6,306 nt of DNA from a bacterium (lineage in GTDB: Bacteria; BMS3Abin14): assembly GCA_022865845.1 (NCBI GenBank), contig JALHUC010000403.1:1-6306 (forward strand). Direction: 5' to 3'. The position numbers were made by a program, and so were the translations under genes. Position 1 is the stretch's first letter; each line of letters opens with the position of its first letter. Below, in pieces: positions 1-5,881 of this stretch. The notes beneath the pieces are model-generated. The model ran no database searches and had not been told where the DNA came from. It was given only the letters and a program-made list of their open reading frames with translations.

Positions 1-119
1 CGCAGCCGTGCACCTCTGCCGCTTGTGAAAACGATTGGAAACTGTCGGTAGTTCGGGAAAAGGGCGCCGCTTACCGCGTCGATATATTCCTGACTGCTCT
101 TACCGTATACTCCTGTCAA
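1..119 (-). CDS. argD: Acetylornithine aminotransferase, N-terminal fragment (runs off the left edge)
   Basis: Partial gene; only the first 39 codons are in the window. The product would be the PLP-dependent aminotransferase that converts N-acetylglutamate semialdehyde to N-acetylornithine, two steps after ArgB. What is seen is an open frame downstream of argB whose residues 20-39 read [20 protein letters not shown]. This matches the usual ArgD N-terminus (a Tyr, then F-P-[VI], then a G-x-G turn before the LWD segment). The PLP-binding lysine lies outside the window. The only possible start codon in frame is TTG at 117-119; it overlaps the argB stop as TTGA and has a GGAG 8 nt upstream inside argB. 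The identification rests on about 20 aligned residues plus the argB context. Another class-III aminotransferase would be the alternative. Confidence 0.78.
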   Translation of the reverse strand, partial: MTGVYGKSSQEYIDAVSGALFPNYRQFPIVFTSGRGARL

Positions 120-997
120 GGTACTATCTCCGTTCCTACGCCTGTTTGAGTGAAGATCTCAAGCAGGATGGCATGGTTGACCCTGCCGTCCACAATATGT
201 ACTTTTGACACACCTCCCTCGAGAGATGAAAGGGCGGCCTCGACTTTGGGGATCATGCCTCCGTGGATTACCCCCGAAGCAACCATCAGGTCGAGAGCCT
301 TCCTGTCCAGGGAGGAGATCAGTTCGCCTTTCTCGTCGGCGATTCCAGGAACATCAGTCATGAGCAGCAATTTTTTGGCTTTCAGGGCCGTTGCAATTGC
401 CCCAGCCACAGAGTCAGCGTTGATGTTGTAAGTGTTCCCGTCTGCATCCACTCCCACTGGTGCAATGACCGGGATGAAATTCCCTTCATCCAGACGATGG
501 ATGATCTCAGGATGGACAGAAGTAATCCGCCCCACCTTTCCCGGGTCTATGATCTCGGGCGGACCATCCCCTTGCGAAGCCTCCTGGATGAGAAGCTTCT
601 CAGCGAAGAAAAGGCCTCCGTCCTTACCGGTCAGTCCCACGGCCTTTCCTCCATGTTTCTGTATAAGAGCGACGATCTCCTTATTCACCTTTCCACCCAG
701 GACCATCTCCACCACATCCATGGTCTCCTCATCGGTGAACCTGTGACCATGCACGAATCTGGTTTCCAGACCCATTCGTTCCAGGGTCTTCCCTATCTGG
801 GGGCCTCCACCGTGGACCACGACAGGTTTGATGCCGACATAACGGAGCAGGATGATGTCCCTGGCGAAATTGGAACGGAGGCTTTCGCTGACCATGGCGC
901 TGCCGCCGTATTTTATGACGATGGTTCTGCCTGCAAACTCCCTGATATAGGGCAGGGCCTCTAACAGAATGTCGGCCTTTTTAATGAGTTCCTTCAT
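116..997 (-). CDS. argB: N-acetylglutamate kinase
   Basis: Cytoplasmic amino-acid kinase that phosphorylates N-acetyl-L-glutamate with ATP, the second step of arginine synthesis. At 293 residues it has the full family length. Visible motifs are KYGGSAM at 29-35 (Lys29 in the phosphate-binding region), [11 protein letters not shown] at 59-69 (glycine-rich loop for the acyl-amino acid), the [17 protein letters not shown] segment at 84-100, [11 protein letters not shown] at 192-202 (Asp195), [10 protein letters not shown] at 210-219 and [10 protein letters not shown] at 246-255 (Lys251, phosphoryl-transfer stabiliser). It ends with the typical GVGTEIV. About 20 residues precede the first kinase strand, resembling the N-terminal helix of the arginine-inhibited hexameric class; feedback inhibition is inferred from that. 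The ATG overlaps the stop of the upstream gene (ATGA, 994-997) and is preceded by AAGGTGG, so translational coupling is likely. argD follows with another 4-bp overlap. Confidence 0.97.
   Translation of the reverse strand: MKELIKKADILLEALPYIREFAGRTIVIKYGGSAMVSESLRSNFARDIILLRYVGIKPVVVHGGGPQIGKTLERMGLETRFVHGHRFTDEETMDVVEMVLGGKVNKEIVALIQKHGGKAVGLTGKDGGLFFAEKLLIQEASQGDGPPEIIDPGKVGRITSVHPEIIHRLDEGNFIPVIAPVGVDADGNTYNINADSVAGAIATALKAKKLLLMTDVPGIADEKGELISSLDRKALDLMVASGVIHGGMIPKVEAALSSLEGGVSKVHIVDGRVNHAILLEIFTQTGVGTEIVP
128..131 (-). promoter_or_regulatory. Ribosome binding site deciding the argD TTG start
   Basis: GGAG on the minus strand, within the penultimate codons of argB, with an 8-nt spacer to TTG at 117-119. 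No ATG or GTG exists in the argD frame between here and the window edge, so this site is the main support for a TTG start and for coupling of argD translation to argB. Confidence 0.55.
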
Positions 998-2535
998 GTC
1001 GCCACCTTGCTCTTTAACCAGTTAAGCTCTTTTACTTTCTGCCGGACCTCTGAGTTAGCATCTTCGAGCTGCTTGTTCGTTTCGACGACCTCATCAATAC
1101 TCTTGATCAGGTTCTGATAGAGCCAGGCCTGCTTGATGGCCATAGAAGCCGGAGGAGAGACGGCTTCCAGGATCTCCTTGTCCCAGTCATCGAAAGGCAG
1201 GTTCTCCTGCTTATTGTAAACTGCAAGAAGACCCAGGACCTTGTCGCCGGAAAGGAGGGGCGTTACTGCGATGTTCCTGGGAGTAATCCCCGTGGGAAAG
1301 TCCGCAGCCATGTCAACACCGCTGTCTTCGCCTGTTGTATTCCTGATAACGGCATGTCCTTCCTTCAGGACGGAGGAAAATACACCGTTTCCTACCAGAA
1401 CCGGGCTGTCGGGTTTCCCCACGTGATCCTCGGGAGCGACATGCTCGATGAGTATTTTCTGACCGCCCGGGTCGGAGAAAGCAAGTATGCCGGAGGTGGC
1501 CCTCAGCCCGATCATGACCTTTTCGAGAAGCGACTTGTAGATCTGGTTCGGGTCTACTGAGGAGACGAGGGTCTCGACGATCCCGTTAATGAACTGAAGC
1601 TTGAGTTTTTCCCTCTCCATTCTCTTCATCATGAACACGTTGGCCACAGCCATGGACATCTGATTGGCGAAAGTGTTGAGGATGGCAAGGTCTCCCTGGG
1701 TAAACGGTTTCTTGTTGCGTTTGTCGTTGGCTGAGATCACGCCGATCACCCTCCTCCCGCAGAGGAGGGGGGTCACAACAAAGGACGAGGACTCGTATTG
1801 TCTCGTGAACTCATTAGTCAGGTCCTTGGTGTCTCTTGCGGCGTCTGCAACCAGGAGCGCTACCCCTTCCCTGACAACCTGTCCCGCAACACCCTGGTCT
1901 ATGGGCTGCCTGATGTTGGGGATCTTGCTGGGCAGGATCCAGTTGGATTTGGCCATGACAAGCTCCTTGCCGTCACGGCTCATGAGCATCAGCGAGACCT
2001 TCTTGGCATCGAGGACTTCCGAGATGAGTTCGATGGATCTGCTCAAAAAGTCGCTTTCCTTCAAAACCTCTTCCGGAGGCAGGTCGTCATCCTCGATGTT
2101 GGTCAGTTCACTGGTCTGCTTTTCCAGCAGTTGAAGCCTGGATATCTGCTGGTCAATGGTTTCCTGCAGGTTTCTTTTTTCCATAAGATGTCTCGTGACG
2201 ACCAGGACATCCTCCACCTTGACAGGTTTGTTCAGGAACCATGCAGCCCCCCTGCTCAGGGCTCTTTGGGCTGCCTGCCGGTTTTCGTCCTCAATGAGCA
2301 TGAGGACAGGTACTTTCGGCTGAAATTTCCGGATGGCGATGAGGGTGTCCAGACCGGACAGCCCCGCAAGCCTGTCAGCAAGGAAAATAACTCCGACATC
2401 CTCGTGGTTGCGGACCGCGGTGATCCCTTTCTGTCCATCAGTGGTTTCCACGACCTCGAAGCCCTCGTTGGCGAGAATCCCCTTTAGGACCTGCCGGCTG
2501 GAAACCTCATTGTCAATAATGATCGCGCGGTTCAT
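994..2535 (-). CDS. REC-GAF-GAF protein with a degenerate receiver and no output domain
   Basis: A 513-residue cytoplasmic signalling protein. Residues 1-118 form a CheY-like receiver, about 119-150 a charged helical linker, about 160-305 a first GAF domain (ending in the [19 protein letters not shown] strand pair and a long helix), about 315-472 a second GAF domain ([19 protein letters not shown]), and about 475-513 a coiled-coil-like tail. There is no HTH, histidine kinase, GGDEF, EAL or HD domain. The receiver looks atypical. Aligned from the conserved Gly61, the phospho-acceptor position is Ala53 (an Asp follows at 54, one residue late). The acidic pair is Asp8/Asn9, the switch Thr/Ser is Ile81, and Lys103 before Pro104 is kept. 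Phosphorylation may therefore be absent or altered. GAF domains bind small ligands or dimerise; the ligand cannot be told. The start is an ATG with a strong upstream AGAGAGGAAG. It overlaps argB by 4 bp, hinting at a role tied to amino-acid supply, which is inference only. Confidence 0.9.
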   Translation of the reverse strand: MNRAIIIDNEVSSRQVLKGILANEGFEVVETTDGQKGITAVRNHEDVGVIFLADRLAGLSGLDTLIAIRKFQPKVPVLMLIEDENRQAAQRALSRGAAWFLNKPVKVEDVLVVTRHLMEKRNLQETIDQQISRLQLLEKQTSELTNIEDDDLPPEEVLKESDFLSRSIELISEVLDAKKVSLMLMSRDGKELVMAKSNWILPSKIPNIRQPIDQGVAGQVVREGVALLVADAARDTKDLTNEFTRQYESSSFVVTPLLCGRRVIGVISANDKRNKKPFTQGDLAILNTFANQMSMAVANVFMMKRMEREKLKLQFINGIVETLVSSVDPNQIYKSLLEKVMIGLRATSGILAFSDPGGQKILIEHVAPEDHVGKPDSPVLVGNGVFSSVLKEGHAVIRNTTGEDSGVDMAADFPTGITPRNIAVTPLLSGDKVLGLLAVYNKQENLPFDDWDKEILEAVSPPASMAIKQAWLYQNLIKSIDEVVETNKQLEDANSEVRQKVKELNWLKSKVAT

Positions 2536-2569
2536 GATCTTCCTCTCTCTCCATTTGGTGTTCTAAATT

Positions 2570-2617
2570 GATGACCTCGTAAAAAGTCTCTTCGAGCTGT
2601 TTTACGAGGCGGTCATC
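2570..2617. repeat. Imperfect stem-loop repeat between hslU and the REC-GAF-GAF gene
   Basis: The left arm GATGACCTCGTAAAA (2570-2584) pairs with the right arm at 2600-2617, which reads TTTTACGA, then a 3-nt bulge GGC, then GGTCATC. This gives 15 base pairs around a 15-nt loop that itself contains a small CTC/GAG stem. No T-run follows on either strand in terminator position, so it looks more like a REP-type intergenic repeat or an RNA-processing hairpin than a terminator. Whether it is multicopy cannot be seen from one window. Confidence 0.6.
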
Positions 2618-2636
2618 ACGCCGATGGCGGGACTGC

Positions 2637-2663
2637 TTGATGGACTTTCTATAAGTCCATCAA
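2637..2663. repeat. Perfect 11-bp hairpin just after the hslU stop
   Basis: TTGATGGACTT (2637-2647) and AAGTCCATCAA (2653-2663) are perfect inverted repeats around a 5-nt loop, beginning 2 nt after the hslU stop codon. In the direction of transcription the hairpin is followed by GCAGTCCCGCC, not by a U-tract, so an intrinsic terminator is unlikely. Protection of the hslU mRNA 3' end, a processing site or a dispersed repeat are the options. It lies 19 bp from the larger stem-loop at 2570-2617, and both contain GATGRMC-type ends, suggesting one composite element. Confidence 0.65.
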
Positions 2664-2665
2664 AT

Positions 2666-4024
2666 TTACAGGATGTAGCGGCTGAGATCATCATCCGCGA
2701 CAACGTCTGCCAGCTTGCTTTGGACCGTGTCCGAGTCGATGACGATCTCTTTTTCCACAAGGTCTGGAGCCTGGAATGAAATATCCTCCAGGAGCTTTTC
2801 CATGATCGTGTGCAGCCTGCGTGCCCCTATGTTCTCCGTTCTGGTATTAACTTCCTCAGCCATGTGTGCAATGGCTTCTACAGCATCAGCGGTAAAGGTC
2901 AGCTTGAGCCCTTCCGTCAGCAGGAGCTCAGTGTACTGCCTGATAAGCGCGTTCTCCGGTTGTGTCAGGATGAGGACAAAGTCATCCCGTGTCAGAGGGT
3001 CGAGTTCCACACGTATGGGGAATCGGCCCTGCAGCTCCGGCAGGAGGTCCGATGGTTTGCTTCCATGAAAAGCTCCGGCAGCGATGAAAAGGATGTGATC
3101 CGTTTTAACCATGCCGTGTTTGGTCGTCACTGTCGTTCCCTCAATTATGGGAAGCAGGTCTCTCTGCACGCCTTCACGGGAGACGTCCGGGCCATGGGCC
3201 GTGTTTCGCCCGCTGATCTTGTCTATCTCATCCAGGAAAACGATCCCGCTTTGTTCTACTTTCGTAACAGCCTCAGCAGTTACATTGTCCATGTCGATGA
3301 GTTTGGCTGCCTCCTCCTGCGTCAGGATCTCCAGGGCTTCGGGGAGCCGCATCTTGCGAATTTTTTTCCTCCCGGGGAACAGGTTGCCCATCATATCCTT
3401 CAGGTTTATGTCCATCCCCTCGGTTCCCGGGGCGTTGAAGATCTCTATCAACGGTGTGGTCCGCTCCTCAACCTGGATCTCAACCTCTCTTTCCTTCAAA
3501 TCATCATTGCGCAGCATTCGGCGCAGTTTTTCCCTGGTCTCCCCACTGGGTGAGGATTCTATAATTGGCTCCGATCCGGGTGGACGGGCAGTGTTCCCCG
3601 GCAGGAGCAGATCCAGTATCCTCTCTTCGGCCAGCACTTCGGCCCTCTCCATGACCGACACCATTTTTTCTTCCTTCAGCATCTTGATGGCCAGTTCCAC
3701 GAGGTCGCGGACAATAGATTCAACATCGCGGCCCACGTATCCCACCTCTGTGAATTTGGTTGCTTCAACCTTGAGAAAAGGTGAGTCTGCCAGGGATGCC
3801 AGGCGTCTGGCGATCTCTGTTTTCCCGACTCCCGTGGGCCCCATCATAATGATGTTCTTCGGTGCGATCTCGTCCTTCAGTTCTTTGGGGACCTGTTGGC
3901 GTCTCCATCGGTTCCTCAGAGCGATGGCCACACATCGTTTCGCATTGTCCTGGCCGATGATGAAACGATCAAGGCTGTCAACGATCTCGCGTGGTGTAAA
4001 GTTTTTCTGAGTCATAATATCCAT
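2666..4024 (-). CDS. hslU: ATP-dependent protease HslUV, ATPase/unfoldase subunit HslU (ClpY)
   Basis: AAA+ hexameric unfoldase that recognises, unfolds and feeds substrates into the HslV peptidase in the cytoplasm. At 452 residues it is of normal length. Features seen: the N-terminal FTPREIV...IIGQ segment (9-25) typical of HslU, Walker A GPTGVGKT at 62-69, the pore loop GYVGRD at 95-100, an intermediate (I) domain over roughly 105-245 with charged helices, Walker B IVFLDEID at 261-268, the arginine-finger segment ELQGRFPIR, the sensor-2 segment GARRLH and the C-terminal LSRYIL, whose last residues insert into HslV to activate it. The annotated ATG at 4022-4024 has a poor ribosome site. The in-frame ATG at 4013-4015 (Met4) is preceded by GGATGGA and gives the more usual [12 protein letters not shown] start, so the true start may be three codons later. 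It lies 52 bp after hslV and is probably co-transcribed. Confidence 0.98.
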   Translation of the reverse strand: MDIMTQKNFTPREIVDSLDRFIIGQDNAKRCVAIALRNRWRRQQVPKELKDEIAPKNIIMMGPTGVGKTEIARRLASLADSPFLKVEATKFTEVGYVGRDVESIVRDLVELAIKMLKEEKMVSVMERAEVLAEERILDLLLPGNTARPPGSEPIIESSPSGETREKLRRMLRNDDLKEREVEIQVEERTTPLIEIFNAPGTEGMDINLKDMMGNLFPGRKKIRKMRLPEALEILTQEEAAKLIDMDNVTAEAVTKVEQSGIVFLDEIDKISGRNTAHGPDVSREGVQRDLLPIIEGTTVTTKHGMVKTDHILFIAAGAFHGSKPSDLLPELQGRFPIRVELDPLTRDDFVLILTQPENALIRQYTELLLTEGLKLTFTADAVEAIAHMAEEVNTRTENIGARRLHTIMEKLLEDISFQAPDLVEKEIVIDSDTVQSKLADVVADDDLSRYIL

Positions 4025-4039
4025 CCAAATTCAAGATGA

Positions 4040-4071
4040 GTGCACCTGTGCACCAGTGCACTAGTGCACTA
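4040..4071. repeat. Four tandem copies of an 8-bp palindrome-bearing unit between hslV and hslU
   Basis: The units are GTGCACCT, GTGCACCA, GTGCACTA and GTGCACTA, end to end. Each contains the 6-bp palindrome GTGCAC. The last two plus one flanking base make a perfect 16-bp palindrome AGTGCACTAGTGCACT at 4055-4070. The array fills most of the 52-bp hslV-hslU gap. It could be a slippage-generated microsatellite, a multi-site protein-binding array or an RNA structure near the hslU start; the sequence alone does not decide. Confidence 0.85.
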
Positions 4072-4076
4072 AACAA

Positions 4077-4601
4077 TTAAAGTTCTTCAATAGTTATCTC
4101 TTCATTCGTGTAGATGCATATCCTGGCTGCTATGGTCAGTGCTTCATGGACAACTTCAGCCGGCCCCAGATCTGTGTGATCAAGAAGTGCCCTGGCAGCC
4201 GCGCTGGCGTAGGGCCCTCCTGAGCCGATGGCCAGCACTCCCCCCTCTGGCTCCAGAACGTCCCCTGTCCCGCTGATAAGGAAGAGGCCGTCACTGTCGG
4301 CCACAGCCATGAGCGCTTCCAGTCTGCGGAGAACCCGATCGGTTCTCCAGTCCTTGGCCAGTTCCACCGCGGCCCGGGACAGGTTCCCCTGATGCTGGTC
4401 CAGCTTCTTTTCAAACCGCTCGAAGAGGGTGAAGGCATCTGCCGTGGATCCTGCAAACCCGACAAGAACTTTCCCCTGGTATAATCTCCGCACCTTTTTA
4501 GCGGTATGTTTGATCACTGTGTCACCGATAGTGACCTGGCCGTCTCCGCCCATGGCCACTTTGCCATCTCGTCTGACCGCCAGCACGGTTGTCCCTCTCA
4601 T
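4077..4601 (-). CDS. hslV: ATP-dependent protease HslUV, peptidase subunit HslV (ClpQ)
   Basis: Proteasome-beta-like N-terminal threonine peptidase that forms a double hexameric ring capped by HslU. The product is 174 residues. After MRG comes [20 protein letters not shown], so the nucleophile is Thr4 (Thr1 of the mature enzyme) and a three-residue propeptide must be removed. Asp20 and Lys36 correspond to the conserved Asp17 and Lys33 of mature Hsl[27 protein letters not shown] and the C-terminal [11 protein letters not shown] are all characteristic. The start ATG at 4599-4601 overlaps the xerC stop as ATGA and is preceded by a near-perfect Shine-Dalgarno. Starting only at Thr4 is not possible, so the short propeptide is real unless cleavage is autocatalytic at Gly3-Thr4, as in other forms of this family. 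Order and overlap point to co-transcription with xerC and hslU. Confidence 0.98.
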   Translation of the reverse strand: MRGTTVLAVRRDGKVAMGGDGQVTIGDTVIKHTAKKVRRLYQGKVLVGFAGSTADAFTLFERFEKKLDQHQGNLSRAAVELAKDWRTDRVLRRLEALMAVADSDGLFLISGTGDVLEPEGGVLAIGSGGPYASAAARALLDHTDLGPAEVVHEALTIAARICIYTNEEITIEEL

Positions 4602-5536
4602 GACCCTCCTCCCTTTCTCTCCGCTCTCGGATGAGATCTGTCATAGACCTCGAGTAGCCTGTCGAGGGTGACGTGGGTGTATCGCTGAGTAGTCTGGAGG
4701 CTCTCATGGCCCAGCATTTCCTGGATGGCTCGAAGGTCGGCGCCACTGTCTAAAAGGTGTGTGGCAAAAGTGTGTCTGATAACATGAGGGCTGATCCTCG
4801 TGTCCAGACCGCAATCCCTCAGCCTTCGCTCCAGCCGCTTCTGGATCCCTCTGACACCCAGCCGTCCGCCCTGACGGTTCAGGAAAATGGGTGCGCTGTT
4901 TCCCTGCGCCGGCCACCTTCCGGAAGCTTGGAAATATTTCTGAAGACGAGCCGAAGCTTTCTCACCCAGAGGGACGATCCTTGTTTTGCTCCCTTTGCCC
5001 CGGATCCGGATAAGCTGCCCCTCCTGGTCCCAATCAGTAGTATTCATGCCAGCCAGTTCACTGATCCTGATCCCCGATGAGTAAAGAAGTTCCCAAATGG
5101 CCATGTCTCTCAGGTCGATGGGACGGTCCCCGGCAGCACCATCCAATAGCGCAGTTATCTCTTCCAGGCTCAGAAATCTCGGGTTGTGCTTCGGTGCCCG
5201 CGGAGTGGGGATCGAGTCACAAGGGTTGGTCTCAAGAAAACCCTCCCTGACCAGATGCCGGCAAAAGGATTTTACAGAGGATATCTTTCTTGCCATGGTG
5301 GTGCGTGCGAACCCTTTTCGGAATAGCTGGCCGAGGAAGGATCGAACCGATTCGGGGCTGTCCAGGGAGAGCTGCCGGCTATCGAGATAATCCAGATACT
5401 CTCCCAGATCCCGTCTGTAGGCTGACAAGGTGTGAGCCGAAGAACCACGGACTTTCTCCATGTAAAGAAGATAATCCGCCAGACGCTGCCTGGCCGGTTC
5501 TGTAACTGTGACTTCACCTTCGGAACTGTCCGTCAT
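4598..5536 (-). CDS. xerC: Tyrosine site-specific recombinase XerC
   Basis: Recombinase that acts with XerD at the chromosomal dif site to resolve chromosome dimers. The product is 312 residues. Residues about 15-105 are the SAM-like N-terminal DNA-binding domain ([13 protein letters not shown], then the [13 protein letters not shown] helix). Residues about 115-300 are the catalytic domain. The catalytic set is complete: Arg157 (SSGIRISEL), Lys181 ([13 protein letters not shown]), His251 and Arg254 ([14 protein letters not shown]), His277 (MLGHESL) and nucleophile Tyr286 (TTQRYTH). The end, [14 protein letters not shown], favours XerC over XerD, as does its place beside hslVU (like codV in Bacillus). 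The ATG at 5534-5536 is preceded by GGGGTGA, and a promoter lies just upstream, so this is probably the first gene of the operon. The last four residues, GGGS, are set by the hslV ribosome site. Confidence 0.96.
   Translation of the reverse strand: MTDSSEGEVTVTEPARQRLADYLLYMEKVRGSSAHTLSAYRRDLGEYLDYLDSRQLSLDSPESVRSFLGQLFRKGFARTTMARKISSVKSFCRHLVREGFLETNPCDSIPTPRAPKHNPRFLSLEEITALLDGAAGDRPIDLRDMAIWELLYSSGIRISELAGMNTTDWDQEGQLIRIRGKGSKTRIVPLGEKASARLQKYFQASGRWPAQGNSAPIFLNRQGGRLGVRGIQKRLERRLRDCGLDTRISPHVIRHTFATHLLDSGADLRAIQEMLGHESLQTTQRYTHVTLDRLLEVYDRSHPRAERKGGGS
4605..4613 (-). promoter_or_regulatory. Strong hslV ribosome binding site inside the xerC end
   Basis: GGGAGGAGG on the minus strand, 3 to 6 nt before the hslV ATG depending on register. 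It lies within the last codons of xerC and therefore dictates the Gly-Gly-Gly tail of XerC. Confidence 0.75.
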
Positions 5537-5573
5537 GGGATATCACCCCACCCTCATTTGTCCACAAACAGAA

Positions 5574-5602
5574 ATGATATTGGTTTTAATGGGTATTGTC
5601 CA
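5574..5602 (-). promoter_or_regulatory. Sigma-70-like promoter for the xerC-hslV-hslU operon
   Basis: On the minus strand the -35 box is TGGACA (5597-5602) and the -10 box TATCAT (5574-5579), each 5 of 6 to consensus, with an optimal 17-bp spacer. The predicted start of transcription is near 5567, giving a leader of about 30 nt before the xerC ATG. An inverted repeat TTTGTCCACAAA (5557-5568) overlaps the predicted start point and could be an operator, though it is short and may be chance. No other clear promoter was found in the gaps before hslU or the REC-GAF-GAF gene. Confidence 0.6.
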
Positions 5603-5619
5603 GAGGCGAGAGACTTGCT

Positions 5620-5654
5620 GTAGAATGTGGAATGCAGAATGTAGAACGTAGAAT
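5620..5654 (+). repeat. Five tandem copies of a 7-bp unit (GTAGAAT), left inverted arm
   Basis: The units read GTAGAAT, GTGGAAT, GCAGAAT, GTAGAAC and GTAGAAT. The last three (5634-5654) match the reverse complement of 5861-5881 at 20 of 21 positions, so this array and the one at 5854-5881 form inverted ends about 206 bp apart. Confidence 0.85.
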
Positions 5655-5853
5655 TGTGAAAACGCATATTTATCTATTACCGGTCGGATTTCTGCTTACA
5701 GTTTAGGTTAAACTGGTCATGGGATAAATCTGTTATTGCCACCTTTGCGTGAGATTGCATCGTATGAAAGGAACGATGGTATTTTTGAGGTTTGAATCTG
5801 AATCGGTTTGATCTGGATAAATTGTGGTGTACCTGGTTTTGATCTTATTCCGT
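5655..5853. other. AT-rich spacer between inverted 7-bp arrays; no recognised gene
   Basis: About 200 bp, visibly richer in A and T than its neighbours. It contains a 7-bp stem hairpin CAGTTTA-GGT-TAAACTG (5699-5715) and a 6-bp pair CATCGT/ACGATG (5758-5763 and 5773-5778). On the minus strand one frame is open from 5844 to 5677. Its only ATG (5758-5760) would give a 27-residue peptide starting MQSHAKVAITDLS, but with no ribosome site, so I do not call it a gene. The bounded layout resembles a small non-autonomous element or a repeat cassette. Confidence 0.45.
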
Positions 5854-5881
5854 GTTCTACATTCTACATTCTACATTCTGC
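5854..5881 (-). repeat. Four tandem copies of a 7-bp unit (GTAGAAT), right inverted arm, overlapping the trmFO end
   Basis: Read on the minus strand, the units are GCAGAAT, GTAGAAT, GTAGAAT and GTAGAAC. They encode the last residues of TrmFO (from about the Gln before NVECRM) and its TAG stop. In a transcript reading through the spacer, this arm could pair with the arm at 5634-5654 over about 20 bp, one of them G-U. Confidence 0.85.

Noticed and set aside
263..964. Long plus-strand open frame opposite argB
   Set aside because: It is antisense to a well-conserved gene, its residues show no family motif, and there is no ribosome site. It is a codon-bias shadow.
1664..2487. Plus-strand open frames opposite the REC-GAF-GAF gene
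   Set aside because: They overlap each other in different frames and sit within a gene with clear domains on the other strand.
2637..2663. Intrinsic terminator after hslU
   Set aside because: The stem is perfect but only about 36% GC, and no U-tract follows in the direction of transcription; a G/C-rich stretch comes next.
2810..4010. Two long plus-strand open frames (2810-3553 and 3111-4010) opposite hslU
   Set aside because: Both lie entirely antisense to hslU, are low in recognisable structure (Ser/Arg-rich or compositionally odd) and mirror its codon use.
4040..4071. dif site for XerC/XerD
   Set aside because: dif is about 28 bp with two 11-bp arms and a 6-bp centre; this is a strict 8-bp tandem array and does not fit.
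5620..5881. CRISPR array or att site near the recombinase gene
   Set aside because: The units are 7 bp and contiguous with no spacers, and the arms are inverted. XerC here is the housekeeping form with hslVU context, not a phage integrase, so an attachment site is not supported.
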